Source: Sternotherus odoratus (taxonomy: Eukaryota > Chordata > Testudines > Kinosternidae). From it: a stretch of DNA of 64,000 nucleotides. The notes beneath the pieces were generated by a model. That model had not been told where the DNA came from, ran no database searches, and worked only from the letters and a program-made list of their open reading frames with translations. The DNA is taken from the NCBI GenBank assembly GCA_032164245.1, contig JAVMKO010000003.1:132997924-133061923 (forward strand), in the 5' to 3' direction. Shown piece by piece: positions 1 to 12,405 of the stretch. How positions within the stretch are numbered: the stretch's first letter is position 1; each line of letters starts with the position of its first letter. The position numbers and the translations under genes were made by a program.

Positions 1-960
1 ACAATACTGTTTTATACACCCAACCATATATAACGAGGATATCCATATATTTCAGGAGCCTATTGATATAAAAAACCATGACTGAAACTTGAGTACTTTA
101 TGATGTCTCCTTTTAACTTTCATTTCTAATTGAGAAAACTAAATTGATTGCATCATACGAGTCCCGATTGAGCTTTTTTTTTAAAAAACAAAAGCTAAAA
201 ATGGCTCAGTCGAGCGACTGAAATGTTATCACAAGCCAGCAAGATCGATAATCTTAAAAAAAGAAAAGTTTTTGAGTGACAGTTTAAAAATGGGAAATTT
301 AAATATATATCACCGCATTCAGTTCCATTGTGTACTGCATAAAATGCAATGGCAGTATGTTTTTAAGCAGTCCAGAAGGTGATTTATTAGTAACACTGAA
401 TTTGTGTTTATGTTCCACACTGTAAACTACATTTATAGCGATATATCTGTATTAAGATATTAATGCTAGAAGTGCTACCTAAGCTTAACTTTACGAATAT
501 AACTCAAAATGTATTTTATAGCGTTATAAATAGTAACATCAGTATTGACACTTGCTGTATCATCTATGTCCCTGGAAAACTGTGACTGATACTAAATGAA
601 AATTCAAGCACCTGACAGTACATCAAGCATAACAGTGAATACCAACAATATTTCATGGCTCTCACTGTTGAGGCTCTCTCGTGTTCTGTGCTGAAGGAGA
701 TTTAAATAAGGGGTGACAATTCCAAATATTCCTGTTTACAAAATTTGTGTGGATTATTAGATGGTATAGAGTTACTGGCCTGTAATTTCATGTTAACTTT
801 GTGTATAAGTACAGTACATGACATTACACAATATAATGCACATTGTTTGCTATTTGTTAGGGATTGCTCATGAATGACATGCTTGTGACTTTACTTCTCA
901 CTCGATCCTGTTCTGCAAGGTGTATAAGAGTCCCTCTGCATGGTGCTCCTAAACTCTCTC
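1..960. other. Unannotated AT-rich sequence
   Basis: I see no gene, repeat with recognisable ends, or RNA structure here. It is ordinary AT-rich vertebrate-type sequence with short A/T tracts and stops in all frames. Confidence 0.6.
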
Positions 961-1035
961 AACTCCCATTGATTTCAGTGGGGGCGTGGGACATGCAATA
1001 CATTTCAGGATATAAGAACTGAGGAATTGAGCCCT
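961..1035. repeat. Fragment of dispersed palindromic element (TTGACTTCAATGGG core)
   Basis: It contains CTCCCATTGATTTCAGTGGG followed by a degraded arm ending in GAGCCC. The same core recurs many times in the window. The match is short and the arms are decayed, so boundaries are approximate. Confidence 0.4.
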
Positions 1036-1299
1036 TAACTGGATAACTCACTAGTAAATTATCCCTAACTCAAATGTATTCTTTGCCTGCCATTGCATAT
1101 TCTTATTCTCTCTTATGCAAACACCCATGCACAATATGATGGTGCTATAAAAGTTTATATTGCCTCTTGTTTGAGATGACCTGTATAACTCATTCTTGTT
1201 TCCTTCTCTGGTGATTAATGTGGTCACCACAAACACAAGCAAATGGAAATTTCCTAGCATCTTATGTCATTACCATTTTCTCCAACGCTCATGTGAACT

Positions 1300-1432
1300 G
1301 TGTAAATATTATTATACATATATGTAAACTGAGGCTCAGAGCTGTTAAGTAACTTCCAAAATCACCTCATCAAATCAGTGACAGATTGGGGATTAGAACC
1401 CAGGATTGTCCAACCTTTGCTCTAACTAGAGA
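1300..1432 (-). repeat. MIR/CORE-type SINE fragment
   Basis: Read on the plus strand it shows the reversed SINE core: AAACTGAGGCTCAGAG, then TTAAGTAACTT, then AGAACCCAGGATTGTC. This is the reverse of the tRNA-derived head (guided by the GGGTTC-type B box) and core of MIR-like SINEs. The 3' tail is mostly lost. No target duplication is visible, as expected of an old copy. Confidence 0.65.
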
Positions 1433-1734
1433 TGTCATTGAGCCAAATTCTGCCCTCAGATACTCTATTTTAAATCCCAGTGAGAGTCGTGTAACCTACA
1501 TTATTCACTTGCATTATTCCCCATCATTTATAGCTACTATGGTCATTCTGATATGGTCACTATGATAAAAACCGCACTGCAATTTTGTCATTGCTATATG
1601 GTTTGATATTTTAGTCTCTCTCTTCCTTTTTCTACTTAGAAATACAAAGTATGAAGGAGAAATGATATTATTGATATGAGTGGATATTAGTGACCTCCAC
1701 AAATGCAGAATAAAAGTAGTTAATAGGACTACAT

Positions 1735-1865
1735 TAATGCAGACTAGACACTTTTTAGTTCATGCTAGAAAGGTCTAGCATGGGGCAATTATAGCACAGC
1801 ATTTTAGTGTACTCTGCATCTCCTACCCCTGTAGCCCACAATATGGGGCTGAGTAGACAAGCCCA
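1735..1865. repeat. Possible degraded Harbinger-like element end
   Basis: The segment ends in GTAGACAAGCCC, the reverse of the GGGCTTGTCTAC-type terminus seen in the elements near 26.8, 48.5 and 51.0 kb. The left end has only a weak counterpart (GACTAGACACTT). No clear 3-bp target duplication is seen, so this is a weak call. Confidence 0.25.
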
Positions 1866-4800
1866 AATAAATCTTAATGCAGCGCCGTTACACTCCTTAT
1901 TAACAGGGTATATGTCTTGTCTTTATTTTGAAGCAAGAACTTTAATTTCCTGTGCCCTAAACCTCACCCACCCTGTCCCATGTTAGTAGTCCCATGATGG
2001 GACTGTTTGTGTGTGAGTTCATTGAGCTAGATTTTGTCCATCACGTATTTGTTTGAGAGAGTTCTTTAATTGTATAGTATTAAAGGACCTTTATATTGTG
2101 CAGTGAAATTAAAGATGTAGGTTGTTTCCAGGGGGATCAAGGTGAGAAGCCCACTACTGTGTTGCCTCCTTTTCTTGCTTTCTCGTCTTTTAATTTGTCA
2201 AGCTGCTGTCTGGACTGGAGCACAGTTTGGCTGAGAGAGAGAGGTCGTGGTTCAGGTAGGCCACTCTGTGTGAGAAAGATGATGAGGGTGGGTCTGAGTA
2301 GCCCAGGCCCAAGATTATAAATGAGACTGGGGGCTGGGATGGCAGTGGTTGTTCCCCCGTATGGTAAATCCTCATTGTGTGGTGCCTGCCTGGAAGAGTT
2401 TACAATCTATCTAGCTTCCTTTCCCACGAGAGGCCTTTTGTGGAGTTTTAAAGAGATGGGTCACCTTTATGAAAAGTGGTAAACAGTGGTGCTTTTGTTT
2501 TGGGAAAGGTGGTTCAAGTATCAGCTGTAATGAAGAAAGTTATGTAGAATGGTTTTCATTCTGAGAGGCTTCTCCTCTCTCCACAGTGCTTTTGGTTGTT
2601 CTTTCCCCCTCCCTCCCCCCCCCCCTCTAGATTTGCTTGTCTGGGGCTCTGAAATATACTTCCCACTTTGGTTTGGTCTACCAGAGCCTGAGTTTTTTGT
2701 TCTTCAGGGCCCGGGATAAGTTCTATTCCATCTCTCAGGCTTTTCCCTTTGTAGGATGGTATATTATCTTTGTTGCTTTTTTACACTGATCAGTGTAATC
2801 TATATGTTGTTGGAACAACAAGGTTGAAGTTAGTAGTTGGTGTCTTAGCTTTTTGCCTTTATCCACCTACAAAGGGACCCAATGCTTAGTAATGCAAATC
2901 CTAGTTGTTGTTGGAGTATTGCGTCTTCATTTTAGATTTCATTTCAAATACCCTTTAAAATTATTTTAGGGTCTTTACGAACCATTTTGACAAAACAGTT
3001 CATAATCAGATGACAAGAAAAAGTTATGGGAAAGACTAGAAATGTCCTTTTATTCTTTTGACAATATTTATTAGATTTTATTTCCTAACTATTTTTTTTA
3101 ACTGCCTGGGCTAATAAGACACCTTCCCCTCTTCTTTCTTCTAAGATCCTTTTCTGCCTTTCAGCAGAAGTCTGTGGTCCAGTGGCTAATTTGAACTCTC
3201 ATAAATTTAGGAATATTAAAAAGCACATAGTTCAACTGGATAACATAGCAGCCAAATTTGTGACTGGGTGATTAATATCCAGGTGATAGGGAGAGAAAGT
3301 GAAGCCAGGAAAGGCCATAGGAAAAGACCTTTTTCACTATTATGATGTCACATCTCAGCTATTCATTCCTTCAAGTAATAGACAAATGGCAAAACTCGCA
3401 TTGACGTTAGTGGGAGTAGGATTAAGCACCAAATGAACAGCTTTCTTACATGGCTGAAAAAGTGAGGACTCAGGTGTTAATTCACAGAAAAGATCATCAC
3501 AGATGGAGAACGGGATGGCATGTGAAAGAATAGTTGGCTGATATGCAGTATGGCCTAATCTTCTAGGTGCCATATGTTGACTTCAGTGGGAATTGAGGCC
3601 TTGCAGAACCAGGTCCTAATTTCTGCTGGAAATATAGAGGAGAGCGCTAGGAAGAAGCCCCCCCTTTAACATGAAATCCATATATATATATCATGAGGCC
3701 CCTATGCATGGATCTGGAGACCTGTTTTGTTCAGAATAAAAGGTGAATCTGAGGAAGATGGCATTCAGAAAGACAAAAGCATCCAAGGCAGCCCATCTGT
3801 ATGTAGTTTGACCATATGATCAACTTGGACAAATCTAAAGCTGCCAGCACAACTGCCCACAGAGTCTGCCAAGGAGCCAGATGCTAACTCTGCAAGGACA
3901 TTTTCCAGAGTTTGGCACTGAGGATCTTATGATTACCATCTAAAGAGGTGAGGAAGGGAAGTGGAACCATATAAACTTGTCATCTCACAGCATCAGCTTT
4001 AACATTTATTTGAGCTATATATTTCTATAGTTCTTGGGTGGAAATAAAAAAAAGTAAAATACCGTAAAACAGTGTTTGCTTGTTTAAAAAAAACCACCTG
4101 ATTCAAAGACACAATCTTAGTTTGTTTCTGTGTAGGGTACATGACCATTTCTCTGTTGAGCAGAGTCCACAGAGGCATTGGGTGAGTTCCTGAGATAAGA
4201 AGCCAATGGCTTACTTTGAACTGAGGGTATATGAAATAGAAAGTTAATTTTCTGAGACGTGATGGATAGATGCATTTTAGTGCTACCATATTTTTGTAAA
4301 CTCAGATTAGTTGGCATGTAGATATCTCCACTTAGAATAATATTTACATGTTGAAATGTAATGAATATTAGTAAGATAAGCCCAAATGCATGTGTACAAG
4401 TTGGGGATTTGAATGCGAGCACACACTTGTGCATACAAAGCCTGCATTACATGTGCAGATAGGGCAATTGCCCATAAGCAACTCAGGCACATGCAAAAGT
4501 TTATATGCAATTTAGAATAAAGAACTGGGAATGGTTGGCTATAGATGTTACATTTCCAGTGCCTGCTCCTGTAAGTGAATGTTAGTGGAGAGAGCTCAGC
4601 ACCCTTTAAAAAGTGCTCAGCACATCACAGGATTGAGCCTAAATCTCTTCTTGCAAAAAGGAGTGTACCTAGAGTGTACAAAGATTTTTCATAAGTTAAT
4701 TTTTAGTTAAGATTGTAGGTGGGGGTAAACTAAGGCATAAAGGGTCAGGCTCAAAAAGAGTTTTTCCAGGGGCATTCAACATCTTATAGGGTTAGGTTCA

Positions 4801-5550
4801 AATGGCCTGTGCAGTTGAATCTGTGCAAACTTCTGCTGCCCCAAGTTTTTTCAGTGTAGGTCAGACTTGCAGGGTCAGTAACAGTCCTCCATTTTAAGGG
4901 CTTATTTTCCCCTTCAAACTTCGACTGAGAAATAGCGCTGTTTTCTTTAATAGGGAAAAATATACACTGGGACTAAACTCAGAGACCCACCAAACTCATT
5001 TCACTTGTGAACAAAATACATTTTAATCAAGGCCAACCAGGGGGCAGAAGTGGGCAGGGAAGAAAAGAGTCCCGAGCATTAATCAAATTCTGGCCTCAAC
5101 CATTATTTTGTCATGGGTTTTGTTCGGGGGTCCGAGGAAAGAAAGGATCTGACACTCAATAACTTGACCTAAACTACTTGTCCCCACAGGGGAGTTACCC
5201 CTGCCCTCTTTATACCTGTGTACTGACTACTGGACCTTTGGTCCCTTCCCTTGTGAACAAGTAGTTAGGGAGTAGAAGGAACTTTGGCAAAGACCAGCAG
5301 TAATTCACTACTTCCTGGAGCAAGATGGCAGCAGGGAGGGAATTTGTACTCAGAGGGGTGTGTTTGAGTCACAGCGCTCCTTGAGGCGATGCAGCTTACA
5401 CACCACCCCTTGCTCAAAGCAGAGACTGAAGGCACAAACTAGCCAAACATTTTTTTAAAAAAAGAAAGTTTGCATGTGCCTGTGCTGCTGCTGGGCACTA
5501 CGAGAGGGCATTGAAAATGATTTAAATTCATCATTTTCCTGGAGGGAAAG
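1866..5550. other. Mostly unique sequence
   Basis: No supported gene. A poly-C run lies at 2615-2625. Short decayed pieces of the palindromic TTGACTTCAATGGG family lie near 3395-3425, 3575-3620 and 4590-4645. The stretch 4900-5450 is GC-richer than its surroundings but shows no ends or motifs I can assign. Confidence 0.5.
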
Positions 5551-5629
5551 GTGTGTTAACAGGCCCTTTGAATGAATTCAGTGCATTCTTACTCTGCGTG
5601 ATGGGGGGTTGTTTTTCCTTTCCTGCTAG

Positions 5630-5744
5630 TCTCCTTAAAATAGCAGTTGAAAGCAGCAGGCAGTGCAGCCTCAAATTGCTTCCTTTGCAGCAACTGCTCA
5701 CATGTTCGATTGCCTTATTCAAACCCCAAAAGTTACTGTCCCAG
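5630..5744 (+). other. Candidate exon-like segment with consensus splice sites (weak)
   Basis: A pyrimidine-rich tract ending TCCTTTCCTGCTAG precedes the segment and CCAGGTAAGA follows it, giving a good acceptor and a strong donor 115 bp apart. One forward frame is open throughout, and the enclosing 71-codon frame starts at 5553. The encoded residues (LLKIAVESSRQ...) match no family I know and are Leu/Ser/Gln-rich. It could be an exon of a long non-coding RNA, an unrecognised short coding exon, or chance. I favour non-coding or chance. Confidence 0.15.
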
Positions 5745-6179
5745 GTAAGAACTTTATTTTTTCCTTAGGTGTGATGCAGATCTAGGAACTGAGACATTGG
5801 GTTTGATGGACTTTGAGTACCAGCCCCACTGCATTGCAGAAACTCAAATGGGGGTGTACTGGTTTTGGCACCATTGGTTTGACTGGACCGACTACTGGAG
5901 TAGTAATATCCTAAGCCACAGTAATTGAATCTCATTTGCTAGGACTGAAATATAGCAGCCAAAGCAGAGTTCCCTGTCTTGCTGTTTTTATATGTCCCTG
6001 ACTCGGGAGTCATTTTTAAAATGTGAGTGATGCAGTTTCTTGCATCTTTCATTTAATATGCTGCTTGGTAAACAGTGTTTTAGATTAGTATATTTGTAAT
6101 TTAAATGAAGACAATACATCAAGTCAAGTCAAAGAGGAAGGAATGATTGATGCCTCTTTCAGTGTTTTGCCCTATTTTT

Positions 6180-6213
6180 GAAAGAAAGAAAGAGCGAAAG
6201 AAAGAAGAAAAGG
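6180..6213. repeat. GAAA-type microsatellite
   Basis: Interrupted repeats of GAAA over about 34 bp, including a GAGC interruption. It is a simple-sequence repeat with no functional claim. Confidence 0.85.
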
Positions 6214-6289
6214 GGTGGTGTGCGTGTTGGGGATCTAGCGAGAGGGCACAAAAAAGAAACTATCTTTCATGGGTTGGAATACACTATTT

Positions 6290-6780
6290 TTAAAAACCTC
6301 ATCAGCCCGGATGGCTAAAACTGTTTTCTTCAAGTGCACTAATAAATTCTGCCTAATTCATTTTTTATTCTCTCTTGGGGTCTGCTTGGAGATTTGCCTC
6401 AACAAAGGAAGCATCATGTTACTTCTGTTAAATAATTGATGGCTCTCAGTCCAAGCCAGCTCAAAGGAAATTCTGAAAATAGGGACTTATTGAGTAAATA
6501 CCCTGCCTTCCCCCTCAGCCTCCCTCCCTTTTATTTATTTTTGCACTCTGGGTGACTGGCAATAGTCGATGCTGTCATTGAAGCTTTGGAGATGCCCAGC
6601 ACTTAGCAGCTCTGATTTCATTTATGTATTTATTTATATTTAAGAAAAGGGGAAGCTGTTAATTATAAATTGTCTGAGGCAGCTAAGAGCTCTTAATAAA
6701 TCATCAGCAACGTTACGCCATAATAACAACCAGAGCTGGACTTTAAGCTTGGGCTTGGAGCTGGCGTCCATAAAGACACG
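6290..6780. promoter_or_regulatory. Candidate conserved non-coding (enhancer-like) block
   Basis: This block has no recognisable repeat. It is rich in homeodomain-type and related sites: GTTAATTATAAATTG near 6658, CTCTTAATAAATCATCAG near 6690, and ACGCCATAATAACAACC near 6714. The texture of TAAT and ATAAA cores in non-repetitive sequence resembles vertebrate developmental enhancers. Conservation cannot be tested from one sequence, so this is inference. Confidence 0.3.
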
Positions 6781-7375
6781 AGGAGGAGGGGTGAGTTGAA
6801 GGCCCTTCAGTCTCTATTCTGGCATGGAGGCAAGTTATATGGCCTTTTCAGATGAAACAGTGGGTTCCACCATCTTGGTTATTTACATTCCAAGAAGTGC
6901 AGTCACCAGGTAGCAGCATTATTTGCAGGAATTATGTCATTTTATTGGCCAACACTAACTTTCTTGAGGCTCTGTGCTTTCATTTTTAAAGTATTGCCTT
7001 CTATCTTTGTGAATGTCACAAAAACATTATGGTCTCCGCAGAACATTCTTGGATGGCAAGGGGGGGTTCAATTTTTTTGTAGGATACCTGCTGACACCCA
7101 GGATCCCCAGTTTCAGCATGAATGCTGCCTCTGTTTATACTACACATATACATCGTTATATACAAGAAATAATGGTGTATGGGAGGGGGGGAGGTCATCT
7201 GAACTTCCTGCTTTATTGACGATCCAAGGTCTAGAAAAGTTTATATTCAAACTCTGATTTTCAATCTGCTTCAATTTATGCCCCATAAATGTCTTGTATT
7301 GCTGTGTTAGACAAATGGAGAATCATAAAATCATAGAAATGTAGTGCTGGAAGGACCACAGTAGGTCATCTAGTA

Positions 7376-7957
7376 CAGCAGTCGCCAACCAGTGGTCCGC
7401 GAGAAAATTTGGGTGGTCCGTGGGGAAATTTCGGGGCGGGAGGGGGGGGAGGGAGGGCGAGCCGGGGCGGGGGGAGGCAAGTGGCGGGAGCCCCCCCTGC
7501 TTGCCGGGAGCAGTGTGCTGCGGCGCGAGTGTGCCTCGGTGGGGTGGGGGGGTGAGGCAAGCGGCAGGACCCCTCCCCCGCCTGCCGGGAGCAGGGTGCT
7601 TTGGCGAGGCGCGAGTGTGCCCCTGTGGGGCAGGGGGGTGAGGCAAGCGGAGGGAGCCCCCCCCCACCTGCCGGGAGCAGGGTGCTTTCCCCCGGCGCGG
7701 CGCGAGTGTGCCCCTGTGGGGCAGGGGGGTGAGGCAAGTGGCGGGAGCCCCCCCTGCCTGCCGGGAGCAGGGTGCTTTCCCCCCGGCGTGGGGTGTGTGT
7801 GTTTGTGTACGCGCCCTGGCGCGAGTGTGCCCCTGTGGCCGCGAGAGACCCCGCACGGCAGCCCCTGCAGGAAGGAGTAGGGTCCATGTTAGTGGTCCGC
7901 GGGATTGAAAATTGTGAGTTTAGTGGTCCCTGAGGTCCGAAAGGTTGGCGACCACTG
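7376..7957. mobile_element. Non-autonomous hAT-type element with GC-rich core
   Basis: The ends are CAGCAGTCGCCAACC and the reverse of CAGTGGTCGCCAACC, typical of hAT inverted repeats. The flanks ATCTAGTA (7368-7375) and ATCTAGTC (7958-7965) match at 7 of 8 bases, as expected for an 8-bp target duplication. Subterminal GTGGTCCG copies occur on both sides (near 7391, 7412, 7890 and 7921) and may be transposase-binding repeats. No transposase is encoded. The long open frames inside result from GC-rich tandem repeats. It sits inside a CR1 copy and is therefore younger than it. Confidence 0.85.
7474..7820. repeat. GC-rich minisatellite inside the hAT element
   Basis: About four units begin at GAGGCAAG (7474, 7554, 7640, 7731), giving spacings of 80, 86 and 91 bp. 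Each unit carries GGGAGCCCCCC, CTGCCGGGAGCAG and GCGAGTGTGCC blocks. Unit length grows left to right through small insertions such as extra GGCGCGG. G-runs make quadruplex formation plausible. Confidence 0.85.
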
Positions 7958-8012
7958 ATCTAGTCCCCCCTACCGCACTCTGTGTTAGACCATCCCTGAC
8001 AGGAGGACAGAT

Positions 8013-10470
8013 AGGGCAGAGTAACATGAAAAATCCCCAACCCCCATGAACTGATTTCATCATCTCTACAGCACTCCCATTACCTGCCAAACCAAAGAAC
8101 AAGAGAATGGGCCTGAGAATAAAACTTGAGATTTAGATTAACAACAACAACAGTTAAAGCAGAGCATCTAAATCTATGTTAAGGTACCTAAAAAGTGTTC
8201 TGCGCATGCATAGTTCTCTTTGATTGTGTTTTGCCCACATAATATAGGGTGCATTCAGGTGATTGTGCGTGAAAGAAATGCAGTGTATGAGCCTGCACAC
8301 ATGTATAGATGACTGCATATGCAGTTTTGTGCATGTGATTGCATTATTTAGAAACCCAGTTACATATTTTCTCCTATGCATGCAAATTCCACAGACCCAA
8401 TTTAGAATTTCTCCAAATTGTTTCTGTCTGTAAAAAGAAATAAAAAGAACAGGTGAAATATAAATCCAATAAGAAGAAAAGTTTTTTTAAAAAAGACAAG
8501 GAGATGGTAGCTTACTTTGTGTGTTAATACAGTCCTCCATAGAGGGGAATCAAAGAAATGCTGAAGGCACAGCATACTAAATTATACCTATTAGTGTGTG
8601 CTTAACTCTATTGCCTGGGAGATTATATTAAATGCAATGTCCAGGAAAATTGACCTCACTTTTTAGGGCAGGGAAAAGGGGGGCGGACGGAGGAGGGGGG
8701 GAGTTGGCTCCCTGCTCATGTCATATAAATGAACAGATCTGGCAATTTACTGATTTATCGATGAAACAAATGAAGATGTGTGTGTGGTGGTGGTGGGGTA
8801 ATCCTGTAAGACATTGTTGCACTTGATACAGTAAAATGCTCCCCACAAGATCGGGAGAGATTAATGGACTAAAGAACCCCATCCCCATAATATTATGTAA
8901 TATCATGCCATGTAATAAATATCACACTATGAATTGATCACCAGTTTCTTTGATGGGTAGTCTACCAAGGTTATAAAGTGCTACTGTAAGCATTCTGTTT
9001 AGGAAAGGAAGTTAAAAGCCTCTTGAGGGTTCACAGAAAATGCTGATACTGAATGTAAAAATGGGCACATTTTAATCCTTACATTATTAATTATTACTCA
9101 TGATTAATTATCTTTATTTTATTACTATATCAAATCCTTAGTCAACTCTCACATTGAAGTGAATAAGAAATTCACCTAAGAACCTCTTGCTTTGATGCAT
9201 TCTCGTTATGTACCATCTACTGATTATTGGACATTATCGTTTGTGCTAAGTATATCATCTGGGATCATGCTGTCAAATTACAGCATGTATTTGGGTTGCA
9301 GGTATAACACAGTTTCTTCCTGTACCATCTGATCTAAGTCCAAATGAAACACACAGAGGGAAGGGGCAACGACAACAAAACCAACACACACAAAAGTTTC
9401 CCTAGATACAAATTGTAATTCGGAAGGTAGCTTACATGCGTTGAGTGTTCAGATTTGATGGACTGATGAGTAATTTAGGATTGGAATTTATTATTGAAGG
9501 TTCCCAGTGGAAAATCTTTTAATCCCCCCCCTCCCCACTTCAAATTGCATAAAGAAAAGATCTTCTTGAGTTTCCAGAAGAATCCTTTTTCAGAACATAT
9601 AGCTCCTAATATACATAAAAGCAGCTTGCTTTGATCCTGACAATTAAACATTTATTTTTAAACTCAGACTGGGCTGCTATCCAGCAATGCTCTTTCCTTT
9701 GCATCATGCATTGGATCTAAAGTACCCAGTCAGCCTCAGTGCAGCAGGAAGTAGTTAAGAGTGAACTGTCTTGATGGGTGCTGCTGGTTTTCACCCCCCC
9801 TTTTCCCTCCCCAGTAGTTTTGAAATTCAAATTGAATGCAATTTTCAGCTCATTTGAGCCAGAATATACTGTTGCTGAGCTTCAGTGGCTCTTAAATTCA
9901 AACTCACAGGAGAAAACAGATATCATCTGTCACCAAGGGTGGGAAAGAGAGTCCTGCCCACATTTTATTCATGGGAACCTGGGCTGAACTAACTAATCCA
10001 AGCACTCCTGACTAAGTAGCAGGCACTGGCAAACTAATCAGCTAATCAATAAGGCTGCTTTTCTGCAGTTTGGTCTCTTCTGGTCATTTTTTTTTATTGC
10101 TCCCACCTATTTAGTATTTATATGAAATGTCCCAGTGCAGTTCTAGCCAGAATGTGCAAGTGTGTTTGCTTCTGACTACCTTTGCTTATTCCTTTCCTTA
10201 TTCTCTTCAAAAAACTAAAAGAAAGTTTGACAGAGAAGGGATGATGGGGCTTCCAAATGAGGTTAAAAGATTTGGGTTAATTTAAAAACATGCTTCAAAA
10301 CTGGTGCTAGTAAAAAATCAATATTAAAAAAAGAAAAAGTAAAGGTGTGTATATATAAACCATGCACACCTGTGCCTTGCACACCAGAGCAGCTTACTAT
10401 ACAAAATCTGCCTCATTTTTAGCTCACAAGCCAAATATCTTTTGAGTCATATCATCCCATCCATTTATAA
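8013..10470. other. Unannotated AT-rich sequence
   Basis: No gene or element with definable ends. It includes a TG/CA-rich stretch (8200-8390), a GGGG/GGTGG-rich patch (8670-8800) and a TTAATTATTA-rich patch (9085-9125). Confidence 0.5.
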
Positions 10471-10474
10471 ACTG

Positions 10475-10690
10475 CCATCAGCTACTTGAAATCAGTGGGG
10501 AATTCAGCTTAAAGAGCCATGGTGAAAAAAGGCCCCCTATTTAGCCTTGCTGCCATATCTATTTGAAACACAGATCCTCCCACAAATGGGATCAGATACT
10601 ACTACCATTGAAAGTCAATGATAAAACTCTCTTTAATTTTAGTGTGAGCAGGATTGGACCCAAGATTAGCAAATTCCTTTTTAAAAAGAA
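10475..10690. repeat. Decayed palindromic-family fragments
   Basis: Two core-like pieces occur: GAAATCAGTGGGGAATTCAG and TTGAAAGTCAATGATAAAAC. They are followed by GCAGGATTGGACCC, which resembles the GCAGGATCAGGCCC-type arm of the dispersed palindromic family. Boundaries are approximate. Confidence 0.4.
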
Positions 10691-12090
10691 AAAATTACAA
10701 GCAAAGGGAATTTGGTAGGCAGAAGGGGTAAAGCCAAAGTACAGTCTCTGCTATCTGGAGGAGAAGGTGGAGGGAATTAAGCATGATAGCAAGTTAATGC
10801 TGTTTTGAGCAATAACAACTTGCTATTGGCAACAATCCACACCATGGCCTAGCAAGATGTACATTACAAGGGATATATAGGAAATGGTGGAGAAATGTGT
10901 GGTCTTCAGGTCAGACTGCAAAGAATGGATATAAGCGTGTGGCACATCTAATATTTTATATGTTATGGCCCTTGGTATGGTACTGAATCTGGAATCTGTC
11001 TGGCAGCATGGTACTTTCCATCTTCCCCGCTCCAGATTACTACAAACAGCTTCTTTTTTTCTCCTGACTGGATGACATGATATGTATTCATTTACAGATC
11101 AGTCCTGAAAACACTTATGCATGTGATATATTCATCACAAGTTTATGCCACATATATCGTCAACCTGTTCCATCACTGTTGCATCTTATCAGCCTAAGGC
11201 TATTTTTGGGTGGCATATTCTTTTTCATGCACTAAGATGATGTAACCTGATTGAATAAAAAAACAACAAAATAAAGATGCAGAATAACATTTTCTGTGGT
11301 ACAAAAACCAAAATATAAACGTGGTGGTAATTTCAAAATGATTTGTTCTGATACCAGCCAGTCACTTTGTCCACTGGTGGCTCTCGTCATACTTGACGCT
11401 GAGCTGCGATACTGGTACTACAGATCCTTATAAAGGAACTTGATACTTCTAATGAGGTTCTAATGATGTATGTAAATCAGCTGCCACATCCACACTGTCA
11501 CCACTTCTGCTGAAAAGAAGGGCAAATAGCTTCCTCAGTAGCTGCTGGAACAGTCAGCTATGCTGTGATTGATACCCTACCCTCTTTTTCCCGGAAACTC
11601 AGCATGTCAGCTCTTTCATGTACCCTTTCTCTTCCAAGAATATATCTTCCCATTCCTTCAAATGAATCTGGAGCTGGGTCTTCCCATCTGTCAGTTCATT
11701 TTTTTCTCCTTCAGGCCCATTAGTTCCTCCCCCCAAAAACTTTATCCAGATTCTGTTCTATTCTGTATAGCTTTTAAACTGTGATCATCACCATAGTATC
11801 TCGGTGCCATCCAGTAGATTATTAAGTAACATGACTAACATTCATCACGTGCTTTTTGTCTTATCTTCTCCCCAGGAAGAGAAGTGGGTACAATGGACTG
11901 TTTTTTGTTCTGGATATATAAAATATATGTTTGTTAGAGAAGGCAAAATCAAATGGTGAGGTTTGTGACGGAGCTTAGTTCTTGTCAGAGTTCATTCCAG
12001 AACTCTCGGACTGGCCCTCTGTGAAAGCCCTGTTTCCTGCACCGACAAGATTTGCCCTTATTGCGGGAAGTTCCACAGTGCCAGAGGAGT
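10691..12090. other. Unannotated sequence
   Basis: I see no gene, repeat termini or RNA structure. The segment 11940-12090 adjoins the LINE relic to its right and could belong to it, but I cannot show this. Confidence 0.45.
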
Positions 12091-12099
12091 GTAGTTGTT

Positions 12100-12405
12100 A
12101 ATCATGATCTTCATTGCAGAGCGTTAGTTGATTTTCTAGATATCCTGGGCCCGGGCCTTTGAACAACTTGAAGATAAGCACTGAGACCTTGAACTTAATT
12201 CGGTATTCTATGGAAAGCCAGTATAGGGAGGAGAAGACAATTTGGAAGTGTCCGTGGTAGCCAGTGTGGCTGAGGAATGGGCTGTAGCATTCCACACTAG
12301 ATTGAGTTTCTTAAATATCGAAGGTTCCATGTGGATTGTTGTAGTCCAGTTGAAGGGTGATGAAGGCCTGAATAACTGAGTCCAGGTTGTTGTTTGTCAC
12401 TTTCC
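12100..12405 (-). mobile_element. L2-type LINE relic, C-terminal reverse transcriptase region
   Basis: The minus strand encodes YWLSIEYRIKFKV followed by LIFKLFKGPGPGYL. This matches the well-known motif near the end of the L2/Rex-type reverse transcriptase (LHWLP...RI.FK...LT.KAL.G.AP.YL). Further upstream on the minus strand, VIQAFITLQLDYNN resembles AFI.SRLDYCN of the same domain. Stops and lost residues show that it is dead. It is only about 300 bp, 5'-truncated, and has no visible tail. Confidence 0.7.

Larger units (their letters stand above)
7319..8012 (-). mobile_element. CR1 LINE 3' fragment, split by a hAT insertion
   Basis: The left part (7319-7375) carries AATCATAAAATCATAGAAAT, the reverse of the ATTCTATG-type tail of CR1. 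GCTGGAAGGACC and AGGTCATCTAG follow. The right part resumes after the inserted element with CTAGTCCCCCCTACC and CATCCCTGACAGGAG. The copy is 5'-truncated, as is usual for CR1. The two halves share an 8-bp duplication that flanks the hAT. Confidence 0.75.

Noticed and set aside
7323..7887. Reverse frames of 177 and 173 codons and a forward frame of 162 codons
   Set aside because: They cover the hAT minisatellite. Several frames are open at once because G/C-rich sequence contains few stop codons.
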